A stretch of 7,346 bases of DNA from an uncultured Dialister sp. (GCA_900545785.1 URAA01000073.1:1-7346); one strand, 5' to 3'; counted from the first letter of the stretch, positions 1-5,755 are shown. The notes: generated by a model from the letters alone, not told the origin. Numbers and translations are program-made.

Positions 1-880
1 CCATGGCACAGGATAGGGGCGCCATATACGCCATATTGGCAAAATTGTCGGCAATCTGATACGCCGCCAAAGTTTCCGTGCCGAACTTGGCCATAAAAAT
101 AATGATGATTCCGAAAAGTCCCATTTCCATAAAAACGGAAAGACCGCCGGGTATTCCTACATTTAAATATTCTTTCCAGTCGGAAGCACGGCTCTTCCAA
201 GAAGAAAAGATTTCCTTCCCCATAAATCTTTTGTCATTAAAAACAATCAGGAGAAACATTATCAGGATGATAAAATAAGTAACCGCTGCGGAAACTCCTG
301 CACCGATACCGCCTAAACGGGGAAATCCCCAATGTCCGAAAATCAATAAATAATTCAATGCTCCGCTGATGGGAAGCGCCGATACAAACAATTTCATGGA
401 TATGGTCGTTTCTCCCATCGTGTCGGTCAAAGCACGGAGCGGAATAATGAACGAAATAAATACGACCGCAACCACCATGGCGGCTATGTAATATTTGGCC
501 ACATGGTAAACTTCTCCTTCCAAGGAGAGACTTTTTAGAGCAGAGTCCGCAAAGACCAGATAAGCCAGTATAAAAGCAGCGGAAATGATCATTCCTATAT
601 ATAACCCTGTCCGCACGACAAAAGGGATGGATTTTTGATCTCCCTTTCCTATCAGCTGGGCAATAATAGGCGTTCCTGCCATTAAAAGACCGATCGCTGC
701 CGCTTCAAAGGGGAAAAATAAACCTGTCCCCACCGATACGCCTGCCAAATCATCCGTACCGGCATGACCTGCCATCATTGTATTTATGAAATTAATGCCC
801 ATGGTGGAAAGTTGCGCCACCAGTATCGGAACTGTTATGGATATAATTTTTTTAATGTCATTATATAAATTCATTTTCAT
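1..880 (-). CDS. MATE-family multidrug efflux transporter, partial (C-terminus beyond window)
   Basis: This is the N-terminal ~293 residues of an inner-membrane cation-coupled drug/metabolite exporter; family members are ~450 residues with 12 membrane helices, so roughly a third is missing past base 1. The protein opens MKMNLYNDIKK and then shows typical MATE helix 1-2 text: TVPILVAQLSTMG, then FINTMMAGHAGTDDLAGVSVG, then a long small-residue helix ending GTPIIAQLIGKGD. Further hydrophobic segments follow, including the PLRALTDTMGETT loop and the GGIGAGVSAAVTYF helix. Three in-frame ATGs are available (883, 880, 874). I chose 880 because the only Shine-Dalgarno-like stretch (AAGAGA, 886-891) sits 5 nt before it. 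It is unusual in having a terminator-like hairpin directly upstream. Substrate and coupling ion (Na+ or H+) cannot be read from the sequence. Family assignment is confident; the exact start is not. Confidence 0.9.
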   Translation of the reverse strand, partial: MKMNLYNDIKKIISITVPILVAQLSTMGINFINTMMAGHAGTDDLAGVSVGTGLFFPFEAAAIGLLMAGTPIIAQLIGKGDQKSIPFVVRTGLYIGMIISAAFILAYLVFADSALKSLSLEGEVYHVAKYYIAAMVVAVVFISFIIPLRALTDTMGETTISMKLFVSALPISGALNYLLIFGHWGFPRLGGIGAGVSAAVTYFIILIMFLLIVFNDKRFMGKEIFSSWKSRASDWKEYLNVGIPGGLSVFMEMGLFGIIIIFMAKFGTETLAAYQIADNFANMAYMAPLSCAM

Positions 881-889
881 CATATTCTC

Positions 890-982
890 TTATATCACAA
901 AAAAAGACGCCCGCCGCGTCCGTTTCGAGTATCGAAATACTCTTTGTCGATATAAAAGTTTCCCGCCCCTCGGGGCAAGCAT
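890..982 (-). CDS. Possible 30-residue arginine-rich leader peptide upstream of the MATE gene
   Basis: A short reading frame begins ATG at 982 and ends TAA at 890, ten bases before the pump's start and within its ribosome binding region. It encodes MLAPRGGKLL followed by a basic stretch with RQR and KRTRR, giving nine Arg/Lys in 30 residues. It runs through both leader hairpins and the whole terminator stem, so ribosomes on it would disrupt the terminator. Known drug-inducible leader peptides of resistance genes can stall ribosomes at basic-X-basic motifs such as these. Against it: there is no convincing Shine-Dalgarno sequence, and GC-rich hairpins produce CGG/CGA arginine codons by chance. 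It is a hypothesis, not a confirmed gene. Confidence 0.25.
   Translation of the reverse strand: MLAPRGGKLLYRQRVFRYSKRTRRASFFVI
899..920 (-). terminator. Intrinsic terminator / attenuator just upstream of the MATE gene
   Basis: On the minus strand GACGC-GGCGG-GCGTC forms a 5-bp all-GC-rich stem, extendable by a G-U pair, followed at once by seven T. It ends only 18 nt before the MATE start codon, so no promoter fits between it and the gene. Any transcript of the pump must therefore read through it, which points to conditional termination rather than simple separation of genes. Terminator shape is seen; the regulatory role is inferred. Confidence 0.7.
927..942 (-). promoter_or_regulatory. Leader hairpin with UUCG tetraloop (MATE leader)
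   Basis: On the minus strand GAGTAT-TTCG-ATACTC is a perfect 6-bp stem closed by a UUCG loop, lying 6 nt upstream of the terminator stem. An alternative overlapping palindrome (TTTCGA/TCGAAA, 923-937) competes with it. It is probably part of the folded leader RNA controlling the pump gene. Confidence 0.5.
949..978 (-). promoter_or_regulatory. Weak candidate promoter inside the MATE leader
   Basis: Minus strand TTGCCC (973-978), an 18-nt spacer, then TATATC (949-954). If used, transcription would start just before the UUCG hairpin and still have to pass the terminator at 899-920. Both hexamers deviate from consensus, and the -35 lies inside a GC hairpin, so this is a tentative call. Confidence 0.25.
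962..979 (-). promoter_or_regulatory. Leader hairpin GCCC/GGGC (MATE leader)
   Basis: On the minus strand GCCC-CGAG-GGGC forms a 4-bp GC stem, extendable to 7 bp with two U-G pairs and a C-G pair. Its GCCC arm could also pair with the GGGC in the terminator region, so it may take part in switching between leader folds. The pairing partners are seen; the switching is inferred. Confidence 0.4.
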
Positions 983-1013
983 GGTCAATCAATAGAATTC
1001 TCTTATCAAAAGT

Positions 1014-1053
1014 AACTGCCGATGCATAAAGAAATGTTGCACCTCGGACAGTT
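1014..1053 (-). promoter_or_regulatory. Long stem-loop between the 119-aa gene and the MATE gene
   Basis: The two arms pair as AACTG/CAGTT, then CCGA/TCGG with one bulged base, then TGCA/TGCA after a two-base bulge, enclosing an 11-nt loop: 13 pairs in all. It begins 18 nt after the stop of the upstream gene. It could be the weak terminator of that gene (only a short T-rich stretch follows) or the first element of the MATE leader. Its GTCCG (minus strand, 1049-1045) can alternatively pair with CGGAC at 922-918, the 5' arm of the terminator, which is what an antiterminator would do. Confidence 0.5.
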
Positions 1054-1071
1054 TTTCAAATTTATTATTTA

Positions 1072-1431
1072 TCAAAAATAACAGAACTGTCTGCGCGGCT
1101 GCAAACCATATATCCCGTATAACAAATGATTCATTACGGACGCGATGAAGACAGATGATTTCTTTTTCTGTCTTTCAATCATGAATGAATCAGTTTTCAT
1201 ATTTATTTTTGCCGAATCTGCTCCGGAGCCCAATGGTTTCAGAGCCTTCATCTTCCGGCCTCCGGCTCCGATGAATCCTTTGAAAAAAGAAGTGAATCTG
1301 GCCAGCAGACGTTTAAGATTGGAATTTTCCCGATAAGGAACTAAAAGATTGGCATATTCCACGAAAAAAACAGCCATAATGTAAATCTGATACATCATGT
1401 CTTCGAATCCCGCCTCTGCCATATATCCCAT
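1072..1431 (-). CDS. Hypothetical protein, 119 residues
   Basis: I do not recognise this protein. It is supported by a clean AAAGGAG (1441-1447) 9 nt before the ATG and by a promoter candidate ~80 nt upstream (1514-1542). Residues ~10-35 (MMYQIYIMAVFFVEYANLLV) are hydrophobic enough for a membrane-associated or buried helix; the rest is basic, with many Lys/Arg and a Gly-rich patch (FIGAGGRKMK). There is no clear signal peptide, zinc motif or catalytic signature. It is the first gene of a possible two-gene unit with the MATE pump, separated by 190 nt of structured leader. A short open frame on the opposite strand covers part of it, so a chance ORF remains possible, and the C-terminal half (ending RRQFCYF) looks less protein-like than the N-terminal half. 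Start is good if the gene is real. Confidence 0.5.
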   Translation of the reverse strand: MGYMAEAGFEDMMYQIYIMAVFFVEYANLLVPYRENSNLKRLLARFTSFFKGFIGAGGRKMKALKPLGSGADSAKINMKTDSFMIERQKKKSSVFIASVMNHLLYGIYGLQPRRQFCYF

Positions 1432-1513
1432 TTCGCTTCACTCCTTTCTTCTATAACCGGCAAAAGAATTTTTCTTGAAATTTTCATAAAAGATATTTTT
1501 AATATGTATGTAT

Positions 1514-1542
1514 AGTATATAACTATATCTTTAAAAAATCAA
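1514..1542 (-). promoter_or_regulatory. Candidate sigma-A promoter for the 119-aa gene (and possibly MATE)
   Basis: Minus strand TTGATT (1537-1542), a 17-nt spacer, TATACT (1514-1519): four of six and five of six matches to consensus with ideal spacing. The predicted transcript starts near 1507 and gives a ~75-nt 5' UTR. An inverted repeat TATAGT-ATATA-ACTATA (1511-1527) lies over the -10, so a repressor could bind there, though in such AT-rich DNA it may be chance. Confidence 0.55.
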
Positions 1543-1642
1543 CTCCCTCATACGCTTCTTACATAACTTCCCCCGATGAAAAGGAAATATAAACACTGCA
1601 ATGCAGAAGCCGTTATATCTGACAAATCATATATCCCCATTT

Positions 1643-1672
1643 TTCAATAAGTTGTCTTCTTCATAGTATAAT
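1643..1672 (+). promoter_or_regulatory. Candidate promoter for speF
   Basis: A perfect -10 TATAAT lies at 1667-1672; the best -35 is poor (TTCAAT, 1643-1648, spacer 18). A poor -35 with a perfect -10 is common in activator-dependent promoters. The start site would be near 1679, exactly at the palindrome CGATA-A-TATCG (1679-1689), leaving a ~115-nt leader. Confidence 0.45.
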
Positions 1673-1700
1673 GAGATACGATAATATCGATAAGAAGAAC

Positions 1701-1733
1701 TGCCGACAAGCTTCATTTTGAACAGGATCGGCA
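1701..1733 (+). promoter_or_regulatory. Leader hairpin in the speF 5' UTR
   Basis: TGCCGA (1701-1706) pairs perfectly with TCGGCA (1728-1733). Inside the loop TTCA/TGAA (1712-1715 with 1719-1722) can form a second small stem. No T-run follows, so it is not a terminator; it could affect translation or RNA stability. In enterobacteria speF is controlled by an ornithine-sensing leader peptide, but no equivalent peptide with its own RBS is visible here. Confidence 0.4.
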
Positions 1734-1780
1734 CAGAACCGCTCATTCATTGGCTTACTGCCTTTACAGTCTTTACCGCC

Positions 1781-1797
1781 AGGAGGTTATCCCATTG
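1781..1797 (+). promoter_or_regulatory. RBS that fixes the speF start at TTG
   Basis: AGGAGG (1781-1786) followed by 8 nt and TTG (1795-1797). This near-perfect Shine-Dalgarno sequence decides in favour of the TTG at 1795 over the upstream in-frame TTG at 1750, which has no ribosome binding site. Confidence 0.85.
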
Positions 1798-3978
1798 AAT
1801 CATCTGAAAATTGCTTGCTCAAAAAACGCTCGACGACATTTAAAACTTTTGTCCCATCGGGAAATTGTCGATATCAGTGACACGGATTATACCGATACTT
1901 CTGCCGTTGTAATCACCGCGGCGGATCGAGACATTCTGAAAAATGAAACCATAAAATCTTTTCAAATCCCCGTTTTCCTGATAAAAAGCTCTGATGAGAT
2001 GGCAGAAAAGGAACTCATCTCCCAAGTCTTCCGCGTGATTGAACCGAGTGAGACAGATCCAGCCTCATGTATTCTGCAAATTGAAAACGCCGCTGCCGTT
2101 TATGAAGAAGATTTGCTTCCCCCGTTTTTTAAAAATCTTGAAAAATATGTAAATACAAATTATTCCCGCTTCGATTGTCCCGGCCATCAAAACGGTGCTT
2201 TTTTCCGCAAGCATCCTTCCGGCCGTGCTTTTTATGATTTCTTCGGAGAAAATGTTTTCAATGCCGATCTTTGCAATGCCGATGTTGCCATGGGAGATCT
2301 TCTGATTCACGAAGGACCTGCTTTGGAAGCTCAGAAATTTGCCGCTTCTGTATTCCATGCAGACAAAACTTACTTCGTTTTAAACGGTACTTCTACAGCA
2401 AACAAGGTCGTATTAAATTCAGTACTCTCCGAAGGAGACATCGTTCTTTTTGACAGAAACAATCATAAATCTGTCAACCATGGTGCTTTGGTATCTGCAG
2501 GAGCTATGCCTGTTTATCTGGAAACCGCCAGAAACGCCTACGGTTCCATCGGCGGAATTCTTGATCATTGCTTTGATGAAGAATATATCAGAAAAAGAAT
2601 CGCCGAAAAAGATCCGATAAAAGCAAAAGAAAAAAGACCGGTCCGTATGGCGGTCATACAACTCGGCACCTATGACGGCTGCATTTATAATGCCCGCCGA
2701 GTCGTCGATAAGATCGGTTCCCTCTGTGACTACATCTTCTTTGATTCTGCCTGGGTCGGTTATGAACAATTTATTCCCATGCTGAAAAACTGCAGTCCCC
2801 TTCTTCTCGAGCTCACACCGGAAGATCCGGGAATTTTTGTTTCTCAGTCCGTTCATAAGCAGCAGGCGGGATTTTCCATGGCTTCCCAAATCCATAAAAA
2901 AGATTCTCATATCAAGGGACAAGATCGCTATGTCCCCCATAAGAGAGTAAATAACGCTTTCATGATGCATGCCTCCACCTCCCCTCTCTACCAGATTTTC
3001 GCTTCTTTGGATATAAATGCAAAAATTCATGAAGGCAAGGCAGGGCAGAAACTTTGGACCGATGCCGTCAAAACCGCAATTGAAGCCCGGAAACAAATCC
3101 TCCGCCGATGCCGCTATATACGCCCCTTTATCCCTCCTGTCGTTTGCGGCAAAAAATGGGAAGACGGCGATACGGAAATGATGGCAAACGATATTCGTTA
3201 TTGGTCATTTGATCCGGAAGCTCCGTGGCACGGTTTCCACGGTTACGGCAAGGAACAATATTTCATTGATCCCATGAAATTGCAACTTGTCACCTGCGGT
3301 ATCGATGTGGAAAACAATGCTTATGATGAGTTCGGTATTCCCGGAAATATTTTAACCGACTATCTTCGAGAAAATAAAATCATTCCAGAAAAGTGCGACT
3401 TGAATGATATCCTGTTCCTTCTGACTCCTGCAGAAAGTGCGAAAAAAATGGATGATCTCGTTCAATCGCTCATTGATTTTGAAAAACTGATTGATGAAAA
3501 TGCTCCGCTCGCTGACGTTCTCCCCTCACTTTACCATGCATACGAAGAAAGATATAAAGGATACACGATCACCGAACTTTGCAAAGAAATGCATGATTTT
3601 TATAAGGAACGGCATATATTCACCTTGCAGAAGCATCTGTTTCTTGAGGAATATTTCCCTCCCTATGTTATGAGCCCTCAAAAGGCCAATCATGAATTTA
3701 TTCGCGGCCGCGGCGAACTCATTGATTTAGAAAATGCGGAAAACCGCATCGCTCTGGAAGGGGCACTTCCCTATCCTCCCGGGATTATCTGTCTCCACCC
3801 CGGAGAAAGCTGGTCTGAAACATGTATTGAATATTTTCTTGATTTGGTGGAAAGTATCAACCGTTTTCCCGGATTTGCCCCTGAAATCCAAGGAGTATAT
3901 ATAGAGGAAGGCAATGACGGCGAAAAACATGCTTACGGCTATGTCTTAAAAAAAGAATTTGAACCGTCGATCCGATAA
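1795..3978 (+). CDS. speF: Inducible ornithine decarboxylase (PLP fold type I)
   Basis: Cytoplasmic PLP enzyme converting ornithine to putrescine and CO2, consuming a proton. Length from the TTG start is 727 residues, close to E. coli SpeF (~732). Residues 1-~107 form the response-regulator-like wing domain (opening MNHLKIACSK). The catalytic part then starts at FDCPGHQNG (126-134) and runs through the ODC signatures NVFNADLCNADV and GDLLIHEG (167-174), ADKTYFVLNGTSTANKVV and DRNNHKSVNHGAL. The PLP-binding lysine is K355 in SQSVHKQQAGFS, the same position as in characterised SpeF-type enzymes. The C-terminal part keeps DPMKLQLVTCGID, HPGESW and PGFAPEIQGVY. These match ornithine rather than lysine or arginine decarboxylases. 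No putrescine/ornithine antiporter (potE) follows, since the next gene is convergent. In some Negativicutes putrescine or cadaverine is attached to peptidoglycan, a possible use here if the taxon guess is right. Function very likely; physiological role inferred. Confidence 0.95.
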   Translation: MNHLKIACSKNARRHLKLLSHREIVDISDTDYTDTSAVVITAADRDILKNETIKSFQIPVFLIKSSDEMAEKELISQVFRVIEPSETDPASCILQIENAAAVYEEDLLPPFFKNLEKYVNTNYSRFDCPGHQNGAFFRKHPSGRAFYDFFGENVFNADLCNADVAMGDLLIHEGPALEAQKFAASVFHADKTYFVLNGTSTANKVVLNSVLSEGDIVLFDRNNHKSVNHGALVSAGAMPVYLETARNAYGSIGGILDHCFDEEYIRKRIAEKDPIKAKEKRPVRMAVIQLGTYDGCIYNARRVVDKIGSLCDYIFFDSAWVGYEQFIPMLKNCSPLLLELTPEDPGIFVSQSVHKQQAGFSMASQIHKKDSHIKGQDRYVPHKRVNNAFMMHASTSPLYQIFASLDINAKIHEGKAGQKLWTDAVKTAIEARKQILRRCRYIRPFIPPVVCGKKWEDGDTEMMANDIRYWSFDPEAPWHGFHGYGKEQYFIDPMKLQLVTCGIDVENNAYDEFGIPGNILTDYLRENKIIPEKCDLNDILFLLTPAESAKKMDDLVQSLIDFEKLIDENAPLADVLPSLYHAYEERYKGYTITELCKEMHDFYKERHIFTLQKHLFLEEYFPPYVMSPQKANHEFIRGRGELIDLENAENRIALEGALPYPPGIICLHPGESWSETCIEYFLDLVESINRFPGFAPEIQGVYIEEGNDGEKHAYGYVLKKEFEPSIR

Positions 3979-4037
3979 ATTCATCCCTTCCGAGTAAAAT
4001 CATTTATCCCCTCTCCATATTTTATAAATTCGAGTAA

Positions 4038-4080
4038 AAAGGGCATCATGGAAGTATTTCCTGCTTCCGCGATGCCCTTT
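4038..4080. terminator. Bidirectional terminator between speF and the alaX-like gene
   Basis: AAAGGGCATC (4038-4047) pairs perfectly with GATGCCCTTT (4071-4080), with an inner GGAAG/CTTCC pairing. Read leftwards the stem is followed by a run of five T, a good terminator for the alaX-like gene. Read rightwards the T-tract is shorter and interrupted (CCCTTTAATG), so it serves speF less well. Confidence 0.85.
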
Positions 4081-4100
4081 AATGTAAAAGTTTTATTATT

Positions 4101-5261
4101 TTATTCTTTTTCCGATAAAACGGATTTGATCGTTTCCAAATCGGATGAAAAACTGCCTTGTACCATCTCAGGCTTTCCGCCGCCTTTTCCGTGAAGTTTT
4201 TCATTCCAATCTTTCAGCTTATTCCTCAAATTAACGGAGTTGCTGCCTATGGCATAGTTATACCCGTTTTCATCTTTGGGAGAAAGGACGGCGCAAATTT
4301 CTCCCTTTTCTTCTTTCAAAAGATATTCGCAGAATTTCCTGATTTCCATCATCGTCATTCCTTCTTCTGCAAGAATACATATCTTTTCTGAAGGCAGCAA
4401 TTCTGCCCGTGCTTTCATATATTTTTTATTCAGTTCATTTATTTTTTCCCGCAGACGAATTTGTTCCTCCGCAAAATGCGCGGCCGCTTCTGCCGTTTCA
4501 TATGGTTTTGCGGAAAATATTTTTCCTATTTCCCTGTTTGCTTCATCCACTTTGTCAAAATGCGCCAAAGCTCTTTTGCCGCATACCATTTGCAGGCGGA
4601 CTCCCCCTTTGTGATTGATGAGAGAAATAACCTTAATCATCCCTATTTCTCCTGTCTTTTTCACATGAGTGCCGCAGCAGGCGCAAATATCTGCCCCTTT
4701 GAATTCGACAATCCGTACCGGACCGGTCAATTCTTTCTTGCTCCGATAGTCCAGATTTCTTAATTCATCCGTATCGGGAAGAAAAATACGGACATCTTCA
4801 TTTCCGTAAATAATTTCATTAGCTTCCTCTTCTGTCAGAAGTGCCTCTTCCATGGTCATAATACCGTTGAAATCAATCGTCACCACATCATCGGCCATAT
4901 GAAATCCTACATTGTCATACCCGAATTTTTTATGAACCAGTCCTGAAAAAATATGCTCCCCCGAATGATTCTGCATATAATCAAAGCGGCGGGGCCAGTC
5001 TATTTTACCATGTACTTTTTCTCCGACATCAAGCCTGTCTTTTCCGTAATGAACTATCTTCTCATCTTTTCTTCTCGTATCCGTGATAACAGTCCCGTTC
5101 AGTGTCCCCCGATCGCCCGGCTGCCCTCCCCCTTCGGGATAAAAAGCCGTATCGGATAAAATAATCTCCCAGCCGTCCTTCCCTTTTTCGCAAGATAAAA
5201 CAGTGGCATCAAATTCTTTCTGATACGCATTTTTATAGAAAATTTCATTCATTTCTTCCAT
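4101..5261 (-). CDS. Alanyl-tRNA editing protein, AlaX type with C-terminal DHHA1 domain
   Basis: A free-standing hydrolase that clears mischarged tRNA-Ala (Ser- or Gly-tRNA-Ala) in trans; it corresponds to the editing and C-terminal parts of alanyl-tRNA synthetase without the catalytic half. Length is 386 residues, in the range of long AlaX forms. Visible in order: the strand-loop FYPEGGGQPGDRG (~40-52), the zinc motif HSGEH (H99, H103; HxxxH), the second zinc motif CCGTH (C195 to H199; CxxxH) followed by KKTGEIG, a coiled-coil-like charged helix (~250-290), and the DHHA1 glycine motif GKGGGKPEMVQG (358-369). All four zinc ligands are present, so it should be active. AAAGAGG (5269-5275), 7 nt before ATG 5261, supports this start over the ATG three codons inside. 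It is the last gene of the leftward group, ended by the hairpin at 4038-4080. Confidence 0.92.
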   Translation of the reverse strand: MEEMNEIFYKNAYQKEFDATVLSCEKGKDGWEIILSDTAFYPEGGGQPGDRGTLNGTVITDTRRKDEKIVHYGKDRLDVGEKVHGKIDWPRRFDYMQNHSGEHIFSGLVHKKFGYDNVGFHMADDVVTIDFNGIMTMEEALLTEEEANEIIYGNEDVRIFLPDTDELRNLDYRSKKELTGPVRIVEFKGADICACCGTHVKKTGEIGMIKVISLINHKGGVRLQMVCGKRALAHFDKVDEANREIGKIFSAKPYETAEAAAHFAEEQIRLREKINELNKKYMKARAELLPSEKICILAEEGMTMMEIRKFCEYLLKEEKGEICAVLSPKDENGYNYAIGSNSVNLRNKLKDWNEKLHGKGGGKPEMVQGSFSSDLETIKSVLSEKE

Positions 5262-5337
5262 TGCAAAACCTCTTTCAAACCGTTGAACCTTTTCACGCAG
5301 GCAGTTTTGCCGGTATTTTAATTTCAGATTTCCTTTT

Positions 5338-5366
5338 TATATAGCTCGTCATGATGACGAATGAAA
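5338..5366 (-). promoter_or_regulatory. Candidate promoter with operator-like palindrome upstream of the alaX-like gene
   Basis: Minus strand TATATA (5338-5343) preceded by a 17-nt spacer and TTTCAT (5361-5366). The spacer is almost filled by the palindrome TCGTCA-TGA-TGACGA (5346-5360), a layout expected of a repressor site. The -35 is poor, so the gene may instead be co-transcribed from upstream; the gap to the preceding gene is 119 nt. Confidence 0.35.
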
Positions 5367-5380
5367 ATTTTTTCGGAAAA

Positions 5381-5632
5381 TCAACCGCGGAGTCCCCGGC
5401 TTTGTCTGTCCATATCTTCGACCACAATATCAAAAATATCACCCAAAGTAGCGCAGTACTGAAGAACCAGCCACGGCTCGTTTGTATGAAAATGAATTTT
5501 CATCAGATTTCCCGTTTGAGCAATGATCAGCGAGTCCCCTTTCAGTTCTTCGTTAAAATAGCGGCTGACCTCTTTTTTATCCGCTTTTTCTCCTTCAATC
5601 AGTAATTGGGTATCATATTTAAATTCAATCAT
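5381..5632 (-). CDS. Small protein equal to the FakA/DAK-like middle domain
   Basis: This 83-residue protein resembles only the middle domain of FakA (the fatty-acid kinase subunit, also annotated as a dihydroxyacetone-kinase-like or YloV protein). The diagnostic stretch is GDSLIIAQTGNLMKIHFHTNEP (~32-53; in FakA typically GDSLVVVGDDDLVKVHVHTNDP), followed by VLQYCATLGDIFDIVVEDMDRQSRGLR, where FakA has a tyrosine/alanine helix, a GEL/GDL turn and IENMREQ. The N-terminal kinase (DhaL-like) domain and C-terminal FakB-binding domain are both absent. The start is well defined by AGGAG (5639-5643) six nt before the ATG, and it has its own promoter candidate, so it looks like a deliberate small protein rather than debris. 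Its function is unknown: it might bind an acyl carrier, bind metal through the HxH pair, or act as a partner subunit. Homology fairly sure, role not. Confidence 0.8.
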   Translation of the reverse strand: MIEFKYDTQLLIEGEKADKKEVSRYFNEELKGDSLIIAQTGNLMKIHFHTNEPWLVLQYCATLGDIFDIVVEDMDRQSRGLRG

Positions 5633-5667
5633 TTCCGTCTCCTGTTGTTTTCATATATTTGCTATAT

Positions 5668-5696
5668 AGCATAAAATATTTGAGAATTAATTTCAA
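5668..5696 (-). promoter_or_regulatory. Candidate promoter of the 83-aa gene
   Basis: Minus strand TTGAAA (5691-5696), a 17-nt spacer and TATGCT (5668-5673). A TGC-TATATA extended -10 overlaps it. It lies 36 nt upstream of the ATG, between the terminator-like repeat of the PurF-like gene and the RBS. Confidence 0.45.
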
Positions 5697-5720
5697 GTAA
5701 AATTAAATTTCCCCAAACAA

Positions 5721-5755
5721 AAACATGTTTCACCGAATAAAGGCAAAACATGTTT
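5721..5755 (-). terminator. Paired palindromes AAACATGTTT: probable terminator of the PurF-like gene
   Basis: The self-palindromic 10-mer AAACATGTTT occurs at 5721-5730 and 5746-5755, 25 bp apart. Read leftwards they can form one stem with a 15-nt loop, followed by TTTTTGTTT, as in a low-GC intrinsic terminator about 40 nt after the stop codon. The stem has little GC. The alternative is a pair of protein-binding sites upstream of the next gene's promoter. Confidence 0.5.

Larger units (their letters stand above)
1432..1794. other. Divergent intergenic region between the 119-aa gene and speF
   Basis: This 363-bp non-coding stretch holds the RBS and promoter of the leftward gene (to about 1542) and the promoter and leader of speF (from about 1640). 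Between them (1543-1640) I see only a short palindrome, CTGCA-A-TGCAG (1596-1606), and no convincing gene. Around the speF start there are a palindrome at 1679-1689 and a hairpin at 1701-1733. Confidence 0.7.

Noticed and set aside
786..995. 69-codon plus-strand frame over the MATE start and leader
   Set aside because: It is antisense to the start of the MATE gene and its hairpin leader and has no RBS; it is a shadow of the real gene.
884..1071. Lysine, ykkC/guanidine, ZTP or T-box riboswitch in the MATE leader
   Set aside because: A GAGGTGC stretch and several stems recall parts of known leaders, but the conserved cores of these classes as I remember them are not present together.
1671..1721. 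16-codon ATG frame in the speF leader
   Set aside because: Its ATG overlaps the -10 TATAAT, so it would not be in the transcript from that promoter, and there is no RBS.
1750..1797. Longer speF starting at the upstream in-frame TTG (1750), adding 15 residues
   Set aside because: It has no ribosome binding site, and it would place the excellent AGGAGG (1781-1786) inside the gene. The start at 1795 gives a protein beginning MNHLKIA, like other SpeF proteins, and puts the PLP lysine at 355.
1718..1798. 26-codon frame starting TTG that ends in TGA overlapping the speF start (TTGA), as a possible leader peptide
   Set aside because: It has a non-ATG start inside a hairpin with no Shine-Dalgarno sequence, and its peptide does not resemble the enterobacterial SpeFL. 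Overlap of TGA with TTG easily arises by chance.
2419..3096. Long open frame on the minus strand opposite speF (225 codons)
   Set aside because: It lies entirely inside the well-supported speF gene, and its translation is the out-of-frame complement of conserved decarboxylase codons.
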